In this document: piece by piece, positions 49,798-62,000 of the stretch
Layout: every line of letters starts with the position of its first letter
Numbering within the stretch: the first letter of the stretch is position 1
Origin: Paramecium tetraurelia
Taxonomy: Eukaryota; Ciliophora; Oligohymenophorea; Peniculida; Parameciidae
DNA: 64,000 bases
Direction of reading: 5' to 3'
Assembly (NCBI RefSeq): GCF_000165425.1
Contig: NW_001798956.1
Span: 373,373 to 437,372, forward strand
The notes under the pieces: generated by a model
Seen by the model: the letters and a program-made list of their open reading frames with translations, nothing else
What the model was told of the DNA's origin: nothing
Databases searched by the model: none
Made by a program: the position numbers and the translations under genes

Positions 49798-50992
49798 TCA
49801 TAATTATAAATCAATAAAGATTATCATCAAAGAAATATCCTGAATTCCATCGTGTTCCCCATCCCAAAAATGATGGGCATTCGCTAAAATTTCATTCTCT
49901 ATTCTTGTTATTTCACTCTATGATTTGGGAGGATTATATTTATTGAGAACCTATCCAATATCCATAGTATCCAAATAACTCCACAATGAACCTGATGCAA
50001 GTACCAAATATCCAGATTTTGGAAATCTGAAGTGAATAATCTCAGGTTCTACTGTCACTCCCACTGTCTTGTGAACTTTATTACCAAAACATCTAGTGAT
50101 ATGCAATCCTTAATCCAATTTATTTTTTGTCCAAATTTATAAGTTTCCTTACTTCATTCCTCTTATCATTTATTAATCTATCCTACCATTGTGAGATCTA
50201 ATCCTTAATAATTCTGTTTCTCTGGATGGCACATGTTCAAAAGACAAATTTTTCATTCTCCACAAATGTATCGTCTATTCTTAAAAGTCATTTTTATAGT
50301 AAAATAAGGCTTTTGAATCTCCACAATTAACACACAATAATTGATCTCCAACTATAAGTATTGAGATATTAGAAGATCCACTTTGAGAAGTGTCAATTTC
50401 ACTTTATTATGACTAGTAATATTAATATAAATTTATACCAATAATTCATCGGTATTTTTATATAGATCAATAATTTCTTCATGAACTTTTTCGTCTTTCA
50501 TATTGTTAGCATCCAATTTTGAGATAAGTTCTTGGTACTACTTATCCAATTCCATTCCAACAAATCTGGCTATAGGTAGACCTGATGTGCCATGACCATC
50601 GTTTAATATAAATACATGTTTGCCATTTCCATCTCCGATCTTAGTTTTGCATTAAGCGTATTCTTAACTTCGTATTTTATACCTTCGATAGTCCTGACCA
50701 TCTACACATCTAAATGACTTCAAATAAATATTTACTTAATCGAATGATATCTCACTACGTTCTTGTGAAAATCATCGAGCTTAGTAAGTGAAATGTTTAA
50801 AACTGTTTTTTGTTTTGAATGAATTATGGGAGAATACATTAATTAATTGGATGCCAATGTTGGCAATCGAGTTGAGTTTCTTTATAATTTAGTATTCCGT
50901 GAAGTGGTTGCCTGAGGAGCAGGTATTTTCTGTTATGAAAATGTCCCTACCTTTGTTTTTAACAAAAATAGTTTCTTTTATTATGCACTCAT
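49798..50992 (-). CDS. PP2C-like phosphatase, probably a pseudophosphatase
   Basis: 373 residues after removing introns 50930-50950 (21 nt) and two of 26 nt. The PP2C fold shows as HVFILNDGHGTSGLPIARFV, LIVGDQLLCVNCGDSKALFY, GNLQIWTKNKLDQGLHITR and HDGIQDISLMIIFI. The NDGHG metal-binding Asp is present, but LASGSLWSYL replaces the usual SDGLWD, losing a metal-binding Asp, and the last acidic block is altered (GIQDIS for xxDNxT). Members of this family need two metal ions, so activity is doubtful; it may be a regulatory pseudo-enzyme. The ATG at 50992 is used because a 21-nt intron joins it to the rest. Confidence 0.8.
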
Positions 50993-51410
50993 TTAAAGAT
51001 AAAGTATTTTTAAAATCAATAATTAAGAAATTAATTTAGATATAAATGCTATTTACATAGTCTGCATTATTATAATAATAAATAATTGATAAATAGATCT
51101 GTTATTGCACTTAATCGAATAAATCTAATACTCATATGACCAAAAAAATTAAATGACTCTATCATAATCATTTTTTCGTATTTTCATTCTATTATCTCTA
51201 TAACACAAACTATTAATTTCGTCTTTAAATCTTAGTATATAAAATTACCCTACTTCTAAGACAAATTCTAAAAGTTCGGTTCCTCTATATTAAATAATTT
51301 AATTTCACAATTGAATGCTCCTCAATTATTATTTCTGTATAATGCCATTTTATTAATAATGGGTAAGTTCAGGAGTATAATACCGATAGCAAAACCAAAT
51401 ATTCGAACAC
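50993..51410. other. Gap of 0.4 kb upstream of tRNA-Asn
   Basis: AT-rich, with no sustained frame. It separates the PP2C-like start from the tRNA and must hold the phosphatase promoter. Nothing else seen. Confidence 0.5.
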
Positions 51411-51483
51411 GCTGATGTAGCTCAGTCGGCAGAGCGGTTGGCTGTTAACCAACAGGTCGAAGGTTCAAACCCTTCCATTAGCG
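51411..51483 (+). tRNA. tRNA-Asn (anticodon GTT)
   Basis: A full cloverleaf: acceptor GCTGATG (51411-51417) pairs with CATTAGC (51476-51482) with one G:T pair; D stem GCTC/GAGC; anticodon stem GTTGG/CCAAC with loop CTGTTAA, anticodon GTT; T stem GAAGG/CCTTC with loop TTCAAAC. The discriminator is G51483. No intron. It decodes AAC and AAT, very common codons here. Confidence 0.97.
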
Positions 51484-51484
51484 C

Positions 51485-51490
51485 TTTTTT
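51485..51490 (+). terminator. RNA polymerase III terminator
   Basis: Six T directly after the tRNA, followed by another T7 run, the standard pol III stop signal. Confidence 0.8.
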
Positions 51491-51547
51491 ATTTTTTTTA
51501 CCACTCATGAGTATAGTTCATTATACACCATTTAATTATTATAAATA

Positions 51548-51841
51548 ATGGATTAAGACCCAGAGCCTCCTAAATCTCGACTTACTAAATTCTTCGAAAA
51601 AGTTGACAATTGGGTTGGACCATCGAGACTTTAATACAAACCTGCCTGTCATGACTTAAAAGAAATGATTGTAGAATGTGTATTGGAATCGGATTGCATG
51701 AAAAACAATGAAGGAGATTTTAGATTCTGTTTAACTGAAGGAATCAATAAAGAATGCAAAGCCATAAGACATGATTGGTATGTTTGCAGAAAATCCTAAG
51801 TGGATTGGAATAAACATCATTTTAAAGACGATCCTCGTTGA
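51548..51841 (+). CDS. Cytochrome c oxidase assembly factor PET191/COA5
   Basis: 97 residues, intronless. Twin CX9C motifs: CHDLKEMIVEC and CKAIRHDWYVC, with further Cys in CVLESDC and CLTEGINKEC, the PET191/COA5 pattern. Twin CX9C proteins are folded by Mia40 in the mitochondrial intermembrane space; PET191 is needed for complex IV assembly. The gene starts 57 nt after the tRNA terminator. Together with the COX5B-like gene at 32.8 kb it is the second complex IV gene here. Confidence 0.9.
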
Positions 51842-51875
51842 TATTCTTATATAATACATTTTAGATAATATAATA

Positions 51876-53144
51876 TCACTCAATTTTAGTTGCTGTTTAT
51901 TAGGATTCTTCAACATCTATTCTACCTTTCAAGAAATCATTTGACTATTTGTAAATTTAATATGTATTTTGTATATCAATACCAAGTGTATTACAATAAT
52001 TATGTTCAGCCATGAATTAATAAAGATCTAAAGAATCATCTTCATCAAATTCTGACCCAAAACATTTCTCAAATTAATCCTTAAATTAATGTTACATATC
52101 TTTCTTTTCAATTTCTAATAAAAATTTGGCCACTTGACTAGGCTTCAGTTCCTTCCTCAATTATTCCAGAGTCTATCCATAAGCACCTAATTCAAGTTAC
52201 ACCTAATTTTTAATATCTTAAAAAGATGAAAGAGTACTATTAATAGAATATATGGGAAAAATACTTCGTCAGCTCATTTTAATATCTTAGCAACTTTTTT
52301 TATTTTTTCTGAAGTGTTTGTTTTTGTTTATCGGTTAACTTTAAACTTCTTAAGATACCATGTTCAGACAAAGACTCTGAGGATGCGAAAATATCCTAAT
52401 CCGTCTTGGCCACTCCAATTATGTAATTTAAATATGGAGATAAACAATTCTCATATATTTACCGAGAATAATGATCAATTTATTATTATCTATCTAGGGA
52501 TCCTGATCCAAATTTTTTCTGAAATCATATTGAGAATTAATTACATTCAGTGATTCTATAAATGTATCGATATTCATTTCATTGATATTACTTTAAACAG
52601 AGTTTTGTAAATTAGAAAACAATATAATCTTATTTTAATCTTAATCTTATCTCTAACATTAATTTTATGTTACCTGATTTATTTTACTCTGTAAGCTTGT
52701 TGCTAATTCTGTTGTTTAATCATTTACCCTTTTAAATATTTCCAATTATTCAGATAACTTTGTGACTTTGGTCTCAAGTAGTTCTAAATAGATTTTCTTT
52801 CTTTTTCTACTATTTCTTGCTGATTCTCTATTCTTAGCCAACTTATCTTCCTTATCGCAATTAGAACTTCCAATTATAAGCTGACTTTAAATCTTATTTG
52901 GAAGTTGCTTTTTACCAACTCTATTGATATTCATATGCCTTTACTTTTCATCTGATTGTTCTTAGTTGGTTATTTTAATCAAGGATGATATCTTATTTAT
53001 GTAGGCATTCTTAGTATTCGGCATTTGCTTTTTATTCTTATTGCTATTGTTTTATCGTTTGCTAGGCAACTCATCCTGTTCGAATTATAAGTCGCTTGAA
53101 TTGGAATCGTAATTAAGTTGATCTATATAATCAGGGAAACTCAT
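51876..53144 (-). CDS. bZIP transcription factor
   Basis: 397 residues after removing introns of 21, 26 and 28 nt. The basic region is KLAKNRESARNSRKRKK, with the invariant N-x7-R of bZIP proteins, followed by a leucine zipper (YLELLETKVTKLSEQLEIF). An Asn-rich N-terminus and a long helical C-terminus (TQTLEQLRKELKPSQVAKF-like text: YGQTLEQLRKELKPSQVAKF) complete it. It is expected to bind DNA as a dimer. No kinase-inducible or other activation domain is visible. It is convergent with COA5, with 34 nt between the stops. Confidence 0.9.
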
Positions 53145-54352
53145 TAATTTTAATATTTTTATATCAAATTGCTAAATATAAATTACCGATTATTAAATGC
53201 TATTTGCTCTGAAAACAATTCAAAAATTACAAAATTGCATTATAAACGTTCTTCACATATCTACCAGCATAATGATATTAAGTTATCATTTAAATAATCT
53301 TAATTCCATTATTAAAATTTCATATTAATATTACTTGTTATTCTCCCTTAGAACATGCAATCTTTGTAAATAATAGAAAGGAAACCAATATATTATTATT
53401 GTAAAGAATTAAAATCAATTTACCCTTAATTACCCAATATTTAAATACTCCTAAAGGTAGTAGAGTAATTATACTAAATCTTTAAGAAAGAAAATAATAT
53501 AAATTTATTATATTATTATTAAATAATAGTTGATTCTCTGATCATAAAAATTTTCCATCGGTGATTCTAATGATTTTGATTCTAATAAGAAAATGGAATA
53601 AAGATATTATAATTAATAAAGATATCTCCCCTAAGAAAAAAATTAAGAACTTAAACATTAAAGAATTATAGAAGATCAATTTTTCAATTTTAGTTAGTTT
53701 TATTTAATCCTAAAGATTTATAATGGAAAAAAAAAATAGTCCAATTATTGTTTTTTGAAGATTTAGTTGAGATAGCTTGCATGAGTGTTTGTCAATCATA
53801 AAAAATTTTGCAAGGATGAGGGAATTTTTTATGGAAAAAGACAAATTTCTACATTATATTTCGAAAGAATTATTGTCTGCATTAAAGGTTTTACCAAACT
53901 CATAAATAAATTATTAAATTTAATCGAAGTGAAATGAGTTGAGAAAATAATAAATTCGGATAATTTATTATATAACTTATAATTGTTAAAAGATAAGGCT
54001 ATGGTAAATAATAACTCAAGCTGGAGCATTGGAAACTTAAATTTATTTCCACTTATAATACATAAAAAACTCAAAGTAATAAGGAAATTATTTAAGGCTA
54101 ATTTAATTAAATAACCTTTTAATAAATGATTATGTAAACTTTAATTTAAATAAACAGGAGATGTTTTCCACATATTTTAGATATTAATTTAATAAGATGT
54201 ATTAATTATTTAGAAAGATCAGATAACCTCACTAATTTAAATATAGTTTATCAAATAAGTTGAGGATAGGTGATGAAGATAAATGAATCAAAAATATAAA
54301 TTCATAATTTTAAAGAAGTATTTAAAATAAAGGAATTCAAAAATATTAGAAA
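53145..54352. other. 1.2-kb region, possible gene relic
   Basis: No complete gene, but scattered plus-strand pieces are protein-like: VEKIINSDNLLYNLQLLKDK near 53938 and HILDINLIRCINYLERSDNL near 54172, in different frames with TGA codons between. This looks like a heavily decayed gene on the plus strand. No family can be named. Confidence 0.35.
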
Positions 54353-55227
54353 ATGATTATTAATAATATAAATATTATGAATCAACAATTTTATAACTTC
54401 CTGAACATACCAATCACTCAAAATCCAAAACCTGAATTAGTTAGAGTGAGATTAGCTAAATAATTTATTGTTGCTTAAGTATTACATATTTTCAATACTT
54501 GGAAATCAATTCATAATGATGAATCAATTAGTTTTGGATTGATTGGATGTGGATAAGTAGGAAAGCTGATAATCAATTCAATAATTCCATATGCTATTAA
54601 ATACTATGATCTAAAGCCTTAGGATGTTCACATATCAACAAGAAGGTATTATTATAATGATATAACTTCAATAGGCCTGAATAAATTTATTATTATGTTA
54701 CGAAAGGCTATTAGGTATACTTTGATAATGACAGATTATTGGAATAATGCAACTTTGTGGTTATTGCTATTCCACCAGTGATTGATAATTGGAATATTTT
54801 GGAATTATAAAATAAGAATCCAAAGGCATATATAATTTCTTTATTGTCGACTTTAAAATTGCCTAGATTGAAGTAATTGCTTAAATAAGAAAATCAGTTA
54901 TATCATACATAAATTTCTTCATAGCAACTTGATTAAGCAATTTTGAGCTACATAGAATTAATAGAGCAAATAAAGCCAGGAGTGTTTCAAACTTAAATTT
55001 AGGAAGACATTGTCAAATTGATTACTGAACAAAGTCACAATCACTTTATTGATGGAGAGAATAGGATAAAGATTTTTATAGAATCCTTTGGGATTGAACT
55101 CACTGAGAGTTAATACGTGAAAATATTTGGAAGAAATAAACAGGAATTTGAAACACAAATGGAGAAATTATTCAAAATGAGCTTCACAAAATCTATGCTC
55201 TAATTTTAAAATTTCATCTAAAAATGA
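54353..55227 (+). CDS. NOXRED1-like NADP-dependent oxidoreductase (P5C-reductase fold)
   Basis: 281 residues (273 if the second in-frame ATG at 54377 is used) after removing intron 54646-54674. A Rossmann fold starts with ISFGLIGCGQVGKLIINSII (GxGxxG) and continues with the dinucleotide-specificity strand DVHISTRRPE, then NFVVIAIPPVIDNWNI and AYIISLLSTLKLPRLKQLL, as in pyrroline-5-carboxylate reductases and the NOXRED1 group. The C-terminal helical dimerisation domain of true P5C reductases is replaced by an unrelated helical tail. Substrate unknown; NADP binding is likely. Confidence 0.75.
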
Positions 55228-55334
55228 ATAAGTAATGAAAAAGATTCAACTATTAAAAAATGAAATATTTATTATGAAATTTGTCAACTTATGATTGTAA
55301 TTATCTGTATAAATTAAATTAATTGATAAAATTA

Positions 55335-57356
55335 ATGTTTCAGTCATCTCTATCTCACAAAAAATTGAAGCAAATAGACATTAGAAAAAATCATCACTAT
55401 TATCTTAATGCCCCTTATTAAATTAGTGTCCTAACTCCTGAGTAACAAAAATTCGAACAATAGAATGAGTCCGTCAATTCATAATAATCATATTAAAATA
55501 ATAGTTATACTCAATATACTGAAGATCTTTATTTTAGAAAACATTCAAAATTATTTAGAGATCTCAGAAGCACATCAAATTAGAATAATAATAATTAATT
55601 AAATAATATAAATCAGTCATTCATATTTAGAATTAAGTCAAAAAATCATCTATAAGAGGAACCTTTAATCCTGGATAATTTGGGTCAAAGAGACAAAGAC
55701 AAAAAGACAAAAGATTTGGTTAAAGTATTGCATGAAATGAAAAAAAAAAGATAGAAATATATTTAGAAAGAATAATTTATTCCAAGATCCCCTATTCCAT
55801 TACTGAAAAGATAAAATTGTATTTACTTAGATGAACCTCAAGTTGAAAAGCTCGCCAATCATATTAAAACTCTTCCCATCATTAATAAAAGAGAACCTGG
55901 ATTAAATAATGCATAATAAAATGATACATAATCTAATTTTTAAAAGTTAACTAATCATGGAAATTTAGAAGAATAATTTTAATCTAAGCTTATCAGTCTT
56001 TAATAGTTTATATTTTAACTTCAATGCAATTATTTACTTTATGTAAAATAATCTTAAGTTAGATAATAGACATACTTCATTGAAGAAATAAACTAAAATG
56101 ATCAAATTATTATGTAATTAATGAAAAAGAGATGGTGGTGGTGTGAATCTCTTGAAAAATCAGAGGATGTATAATTTTATTGGTCTCAAAAATTGAATTA
56201 GTAAATTCTATAGAAATAACAAACTCATGCGTTATTTGATATTACCAAAAAAAGAGTTATTAATCCACAAATTATAAATAATCATGAAGAATTCTTAAAA
56301 TTTGCTCAAGAATAAAAATTGACATTTATTTAATAAAATAGTAGAATTCATAATCACTTAGATCTATATTAAATATTTAATTTGAAAAAGAATTTACTAA
56401 AATTTATTAATAAATATTAGACACTCGCAAATGAAGAGCTCCAACAATTCTTTCCATATTCGATTAATGTTGCTAATATTTAAGATCCATAATTCAATAT
56501 ATACTAAATTAAATACAAACTCACTAATTCATTATGGCTAGTAAAACCTGGAGAGTAACTCAATAATCATTCTTAGATAAAGCTATGCTAAAACACAAAG
56601 TAAGTTTCTGATTTTATTACTTCTGAACTAAAAAATTCAAACAGAGTGGTTGATTCTTTCATAATCTAATAATATATTAAGCCATTTTTATATCAAAAAA
56701 GAAAGTTTGATATTTGTGCTTATATCCTTATAACCTCTTTTAATGGAATTGTTAGAGTATACTTTTATGATGAAGTGATTGGAAGGACAAGCAGCAAGGA
56801 ATATTCAGACAATGATTTAGATCCTTTAACTCATTTTACTAATAGTCAAATCCAAAAAGAGTGCAAGTCCTTTTCATTATATGAGTCAGGAAATAAATTA
56901 TCCACTGAGAAATTATAAGAATTTTTTAAATAATTTAAGATAAATTTTAGGGAGATAATGATCTCCAAATTCAAAAGGATAGCTACAAATATATTTAAGT
57001 CTATGTTTACATAAATGGTTTTAAGGGACTACAATTTCGAAGTATAAAATATTTCTATTAAGATTGTAGGTTTAAATTTTATTGTAGATACAGCACTAAA
57101 ACCATGGTTGATTGATGCCAATTTAAATCCATCCTTAATTCCTGATTGTCCCTTTCACTAAAAGTTCTTAACTTAATTATTGGACAGTGTATTTTAATAT
57201 ACCTTAGATTTACTTCATCCTCCTCCATTAAATTGGCCTTAAAACAAAAAATAATTAATTGAAAATTTTACTATACAAGATAGGTTTTCTGTCATCTTTG
57301 ATTCTAGATTCGATTCAGAAATACTCTTAGAATTATATTAAAAAGATATAAATTGA
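55335..57356 (+). CDS. Tubulin tyrosine ligase-like (TTLL) protein
   Basis: 673 residues, intronless. A long, disordered, Asn/Gln-rich N-terminus (about 250 residues) precedes the TTL domain: RWWWCESLEKSEDV, SLWLVKPGEQLNNHSQIKL (ATP lysine), RKFDICAYILITSFNGIVRV and KPWLIDANLNPSLIPD. TTLL enzymes add Glu, Gly or Tyr to tubulin tails in cilia. The usual ExN of the ATP/Mg site (LLEVNxxPS) reads DAN here, with Asp for Glu, so activity may be altered. The ATG at 55335 gives the longest clean frame. Subfamily cannot be told from sequence alone. Confidence 0.85.
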
Positions 57357-57556
57357 ATTGAATAATTATTTACATATTTTGCATATTATATCGAGTATGA
57401 ATGCTCACATTTTAATCAATGAAAAAATATGGGCGAGAATAAAGGGAAAGTACCACTTTTGATAAAATAGTCAACTAAAAGTTATATAAATTTTATTAAA
57501 CGAATCATCAAAGAGTATAAAATTATATTCATATTCAAAATTAAGGGTTCCTCTTA

Positions 57557-58651
57557 TCATTTCCATTAATTTAAGGCCATCCGAACATTTGCTTAGACCA
57601 AATTAAATTTTACGCTTTTTCCACTTGCAACACTGCTACTTCTAGAATTGTTATCTGAAAATGACGACTCCAAAGTTTACTTTTTCAAAATTCCTTTAAC
57701 ACAATTTTATTTTGACCCTATTTTTGAACTGTAAGAAGATGAGTTCGATTCTAGAACATTGTTTTTACTTACACATTATTCAGATACCTTGATATTTTTC
57801 TTTATTTATTGTCTAATCTAAGTATCGATTTAGAGCTCACTTAATAATTTTTCGCAGGTGCCACCTCTTTATTCAGTTTCATGTGTTTTATTGTCCTAAG
57901 TATTCTTAGTAGGACGGTGTATCTCTGATTTATGATGATTTTGTCTCCTTTTTATTAACTTAAACTTTTATTCCACAGAATCTTTTGTTTTTATTGAAAG
58001 ATTATTTATCAATTTAAAAGAATCATATTGTCTTGAGGGAGATGTGTCATTACCGTTTAAGTCGTCCTCTATTTACTTAATAGATATATTCATTTGCTAT
58101 TTATATTGGATTATAAATTATATTTAATTTAAAGTATTATATCAATTTTTAATCTCTTTTTTACTCTCAAGCCCAAGTTAATTGTAATGCTGTCGAATTC
58201 TCTTTAAATTTATAATCATTTTATTTTTATCACCCAAATTTTATTGTATGCCCTCTTCTAAATCATTCAAACAAATGTCTTGCAACTACTTCTAGACACT
58301 ATCAGTTGTTTAAACGTCATCATCTCTATCGTAAGCTTCCTGAAGCTTGTCAGAAAATTACTTACTTATTCCTACCTCTTCATCATCATAAACAACAAAT
58401 TCAACATAATTATCATTATCTGGTTTCATTAATTTCAATATTTCACACTTCTTCTTATTACTTATAGTTTCAATTGTCAATATGCTATTTCTGATTTTAC
58501 CATTATAATTTTGCTTATCAATACTCAAGAATTAAGGATTTTCATTTTCTTTGTTTTCTATGAATTTTTATGCACTCTAGCTTTATCTGGAGAAAAATTA
58601 AAGAGTATCTCTTTTATTTTCAGAGATATTTTTTTTTGATTATGAAGCCAT
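57557..58651 (-). CDS. Unknown protein interrupted by one in-frame TGA
   Basis: From ATG at 58651 a protein-like frame runs 169 codons (MASQSKKNISENKRDTLQFF at the start), hits TGA at 58142-58144, then continues in the same frame with equally protein-like text for 194 more codons (QIEDDLNGNDTSPSRQYDSF, KNTQDNKTHETEQRGG) to TGA at 57557-57559. There is no GT...AG that would remove the first stop. The C-terminus has KSVKFNLVQANVRMALNQWK, with KSVKF matching the PP1 docking pattern. It is either a gene in early decay, a readthrough case, or two adjacent genes (an internal ATG lies at about 58078). No domain recognised. Confidence 0.45.
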
Positions 58652-59074
58652 TTTTTAATTCTTAAATAAAAATTATAAAATTAACAAATTCAATATACAA
58701 ACTTTTTAGTTTACAAAATATAACTTAAATTTTACTTTATTTGATTAACTTAGTTTATAATGGTATTCTAATACACTATTACGATTAATATTGAATTATT
58801 CTTAAATAATACAAATGAATTCTTTTTTAGTCTTAAATGGAACTAAAAGTGAGAATTCTAAGAACTTTAAAAAGGGTATTTATGTAATTTTATATTTTTT
58901 GCATTAAACAAGTAATAATAAGAATTTGTTGTTGTGAATGATAATAAAAAATCAGTAAATCAAGAACTTTATTAATTAAATTTATTAGTCAATGCAGGAC
59001 TTAGAGGTAATAATCTTGGTGAAAGTAATAAGGATTTTCTTGATAATGTTGATCTATCCTTTTAAATTAAAATT

Positions 59075-62000
59075 TCACCAACCTTCCTTTCCTTCTTTCC
59101 TCGATCTTCTGTTCGATGAAAGCTTGCATATTTTGGTGTATTTTATGATTGTTTATCCAAATTTATCATATTATCTTAAACTATATTATTATTTGTTATC
59201 GATTTAGTTAATTCTATATATTTATTTCCTGTTATAATGTGCCATGATTACATAGTCTCTAAATTTTTTTCAATTTATACTAATTATCTCTAATGAATAA
59301 CCTTAATCTACACATAATCTATACATTTTAAATTAATTGGATTATAATTTGGATGTAGTATGATAGATTTTCATAATTTGAATCATTCTTGATTCCATTC
59401 ATATAGAATCTTGAATAAGCATTTTACAGTGATGCAATAAATCCTATTTTGAAAAAAAGAGTTGATATCAGAGCAGAATGTGCTTAATTAAGTAATAAGT
59501 TTAAAAACCTTGAAAATAAATAAATTAATGAATACATAAAGAAATTTCTTTAAAAGGTGTTGTTTGAATCGCTATCGAAAAACCAGATCACCAATATGTG
59601 TAAAACACTTTCATTTAAGTATTTAATAATTAGTTTTTCAATTTGATCGCTGTAAGTTAATTGGAACAACTATAAGCCTGTGTTTAGAGTTGTCATTAAC
59701 AAAGTTTTCTTAAATTTGTGTTTTGTTGAAATAAGGAAATTAGGATTTTTGTGCATTTCAAAAATAATTTTACAAAGATATTCAATTGAATTTAAAAAGC
59801 TGTTGCAGAGATCCATTTAACTATCAGTAAGAGATTTTATTTCCAACACATTTTCGAAAATATAATTAATGAAAACTCCGCATTCATCTGATAGATTGGA
59901 ATCGTAAGGCTAATTTTCCAAAATGTTTAGCATATATATCTAAAAATATCTATCAAACAAATTTTAATTTAAGAAGCATTTAGACATGCTAGATATATCT
60001 AATTTACTTAAAGCTGATTTAACTTTATCATTATTTTATTTTAAATATTGCATTATTGATTTAGTTGCTTCATGCATTAGCCTTATACCTTTTTAATAGT
60101 ATTTATAATCTATCTACAATTATTCTAGCTAATTTTCATACTAGGTATTTTTTAATTGATGTTTTATAAACTTGGATAAATAGTCTTAAGTCCTTGAACT
60201 AGAAAAATCCATCATTAGTAAAATTTCCTTCAAGTTCTATGTCTAAATTTGGATTAGTGATATAAAAATATCGATTTTTATTGTTATCTAATAAAAGCTT
60301 GTAGAATAGGGTTTCTTCTATTGAATCATAGACTTTAAGTTTAAGCATGTGATTCCCAAATAAGGTGATTCCACTAGTTAAGTTGGAGAAGATTATAAAG
60401 AATTAGATTAAGTTAACTTAGATATTCCTTTTGATTAACTTTTTCTTGTGTTAATAATAATATTATTTTTAGTTCTTGTACTTCTGGTTGGTGCTGGTGA
60501 TTCTATAGATTTAGTTAATATAATTTATTCCTATTCGATTATTTCAATTTATGGTGGGATATACGATTTTCTCATTTTAGAATTTTTTAGATCCATGAAA
60601 TATTATTTTGTCGAAGTATTATTCTTTCTTTCTTATATAAATTGATTTAAATTATCTAAATCTCTGTTATCAAATTCATTAGCTGAAATGTATTCATAAA
60701 TCTCTTTGTTTAATTACCAATTGAATTAATTTGTTGTATAATACAATTCAGGGGTTTTACCTGATTGCAGCACACCCAAAAAGTTAGTCAATAGTTGTTT
60801 ATCTTCAGTGTTTATTGATGAGGAATTAATTTGCTTTTAATCATATTATGAAAGGGTCTTAAGTATTGATAAAATACTAATTGTAGCCTCAGTTTTAGTA
60901 TGTTTATCTGTAATATTCATATTTACACCTTCCTTAGAAACCAATGAGACTATAAACTTGAACCATTCAGTTCTACATAAATATTTCCAAAGCTATTCCT
61001 AGAAGAAATACCCTAATTAATAATAGTCTATCTTAATATTAATGATACCTAGATATCATATATAAATACTCTCTAAAATTTAGGTTATCATAGAATTATA
61101 GATGTAGAGGCTCAATGAAAAATAAAGATTTAAATCTACTATTTATACTACACTTAACTTTGGTTGTCTCATTAATGTAACTTCAATGAGTTTTGCAACA
61201 TGATTAAGATTCATATTATGGTTTTAATCATTAATAAATTCATAAACTCCATTAACTAAACGATCTAAATATTATTTTACAGATTTGAATGACATTTTAT
61301 TTAACAAATTCATCAAAAAATTAAAAGTTGTCCTCCTTAATCAAAACTTAAAGGGCCTTATATGAACGTATGGTTTCTTCTTGCTTCAAAGATTTTCCAA
61401 TCAATTTATAATAAGTAGGATCATCATTTTACATATTTACAGTAGAGTATTGAGCCTAATATTATGTTGGTATTTACCCATATTTTATGGAGTTCCACTT
61501 TTTCAGGTTAAGTAATGAATTTTAGAATTTCATCAAAATTTTCTGGTTTATTGAAAATCTCCTCTCTCTCAAGTATGTCATATGTGTTAGTTTCACAAAG
61601 CCATTTTTAAATTTAGATATCAATTTTCTCCTCTTGACTATCATCACTATCATAGTTTAAGGGATCATCAATCACTTAAAAAGTTATTTTAGAGTTTTTC
61701 TCTTGAGCGAAATCGGGTAATTTACTTGGACTTAATACATGATTTTATAAAAAGACTAATTTATAATTAGTTAATTACATTAGTCTATCTCTTCATAATA
61801 TGTAGCTACCCATTAGCGATTTCCAAAAATATCATTTTTACATTCGTCAAATATAGATATAATTTTTAATCTAAATTCTTGATCTTTTGTATTGATAATT
61901 AATATTTTGAATATCCTTGCCATCTTTTCTAAGTCCATTTTTAATTCGTTTGCCTATAAAAATAATTGTTTTAAGTATCGAGTACTAAACTTTTTGGCCA

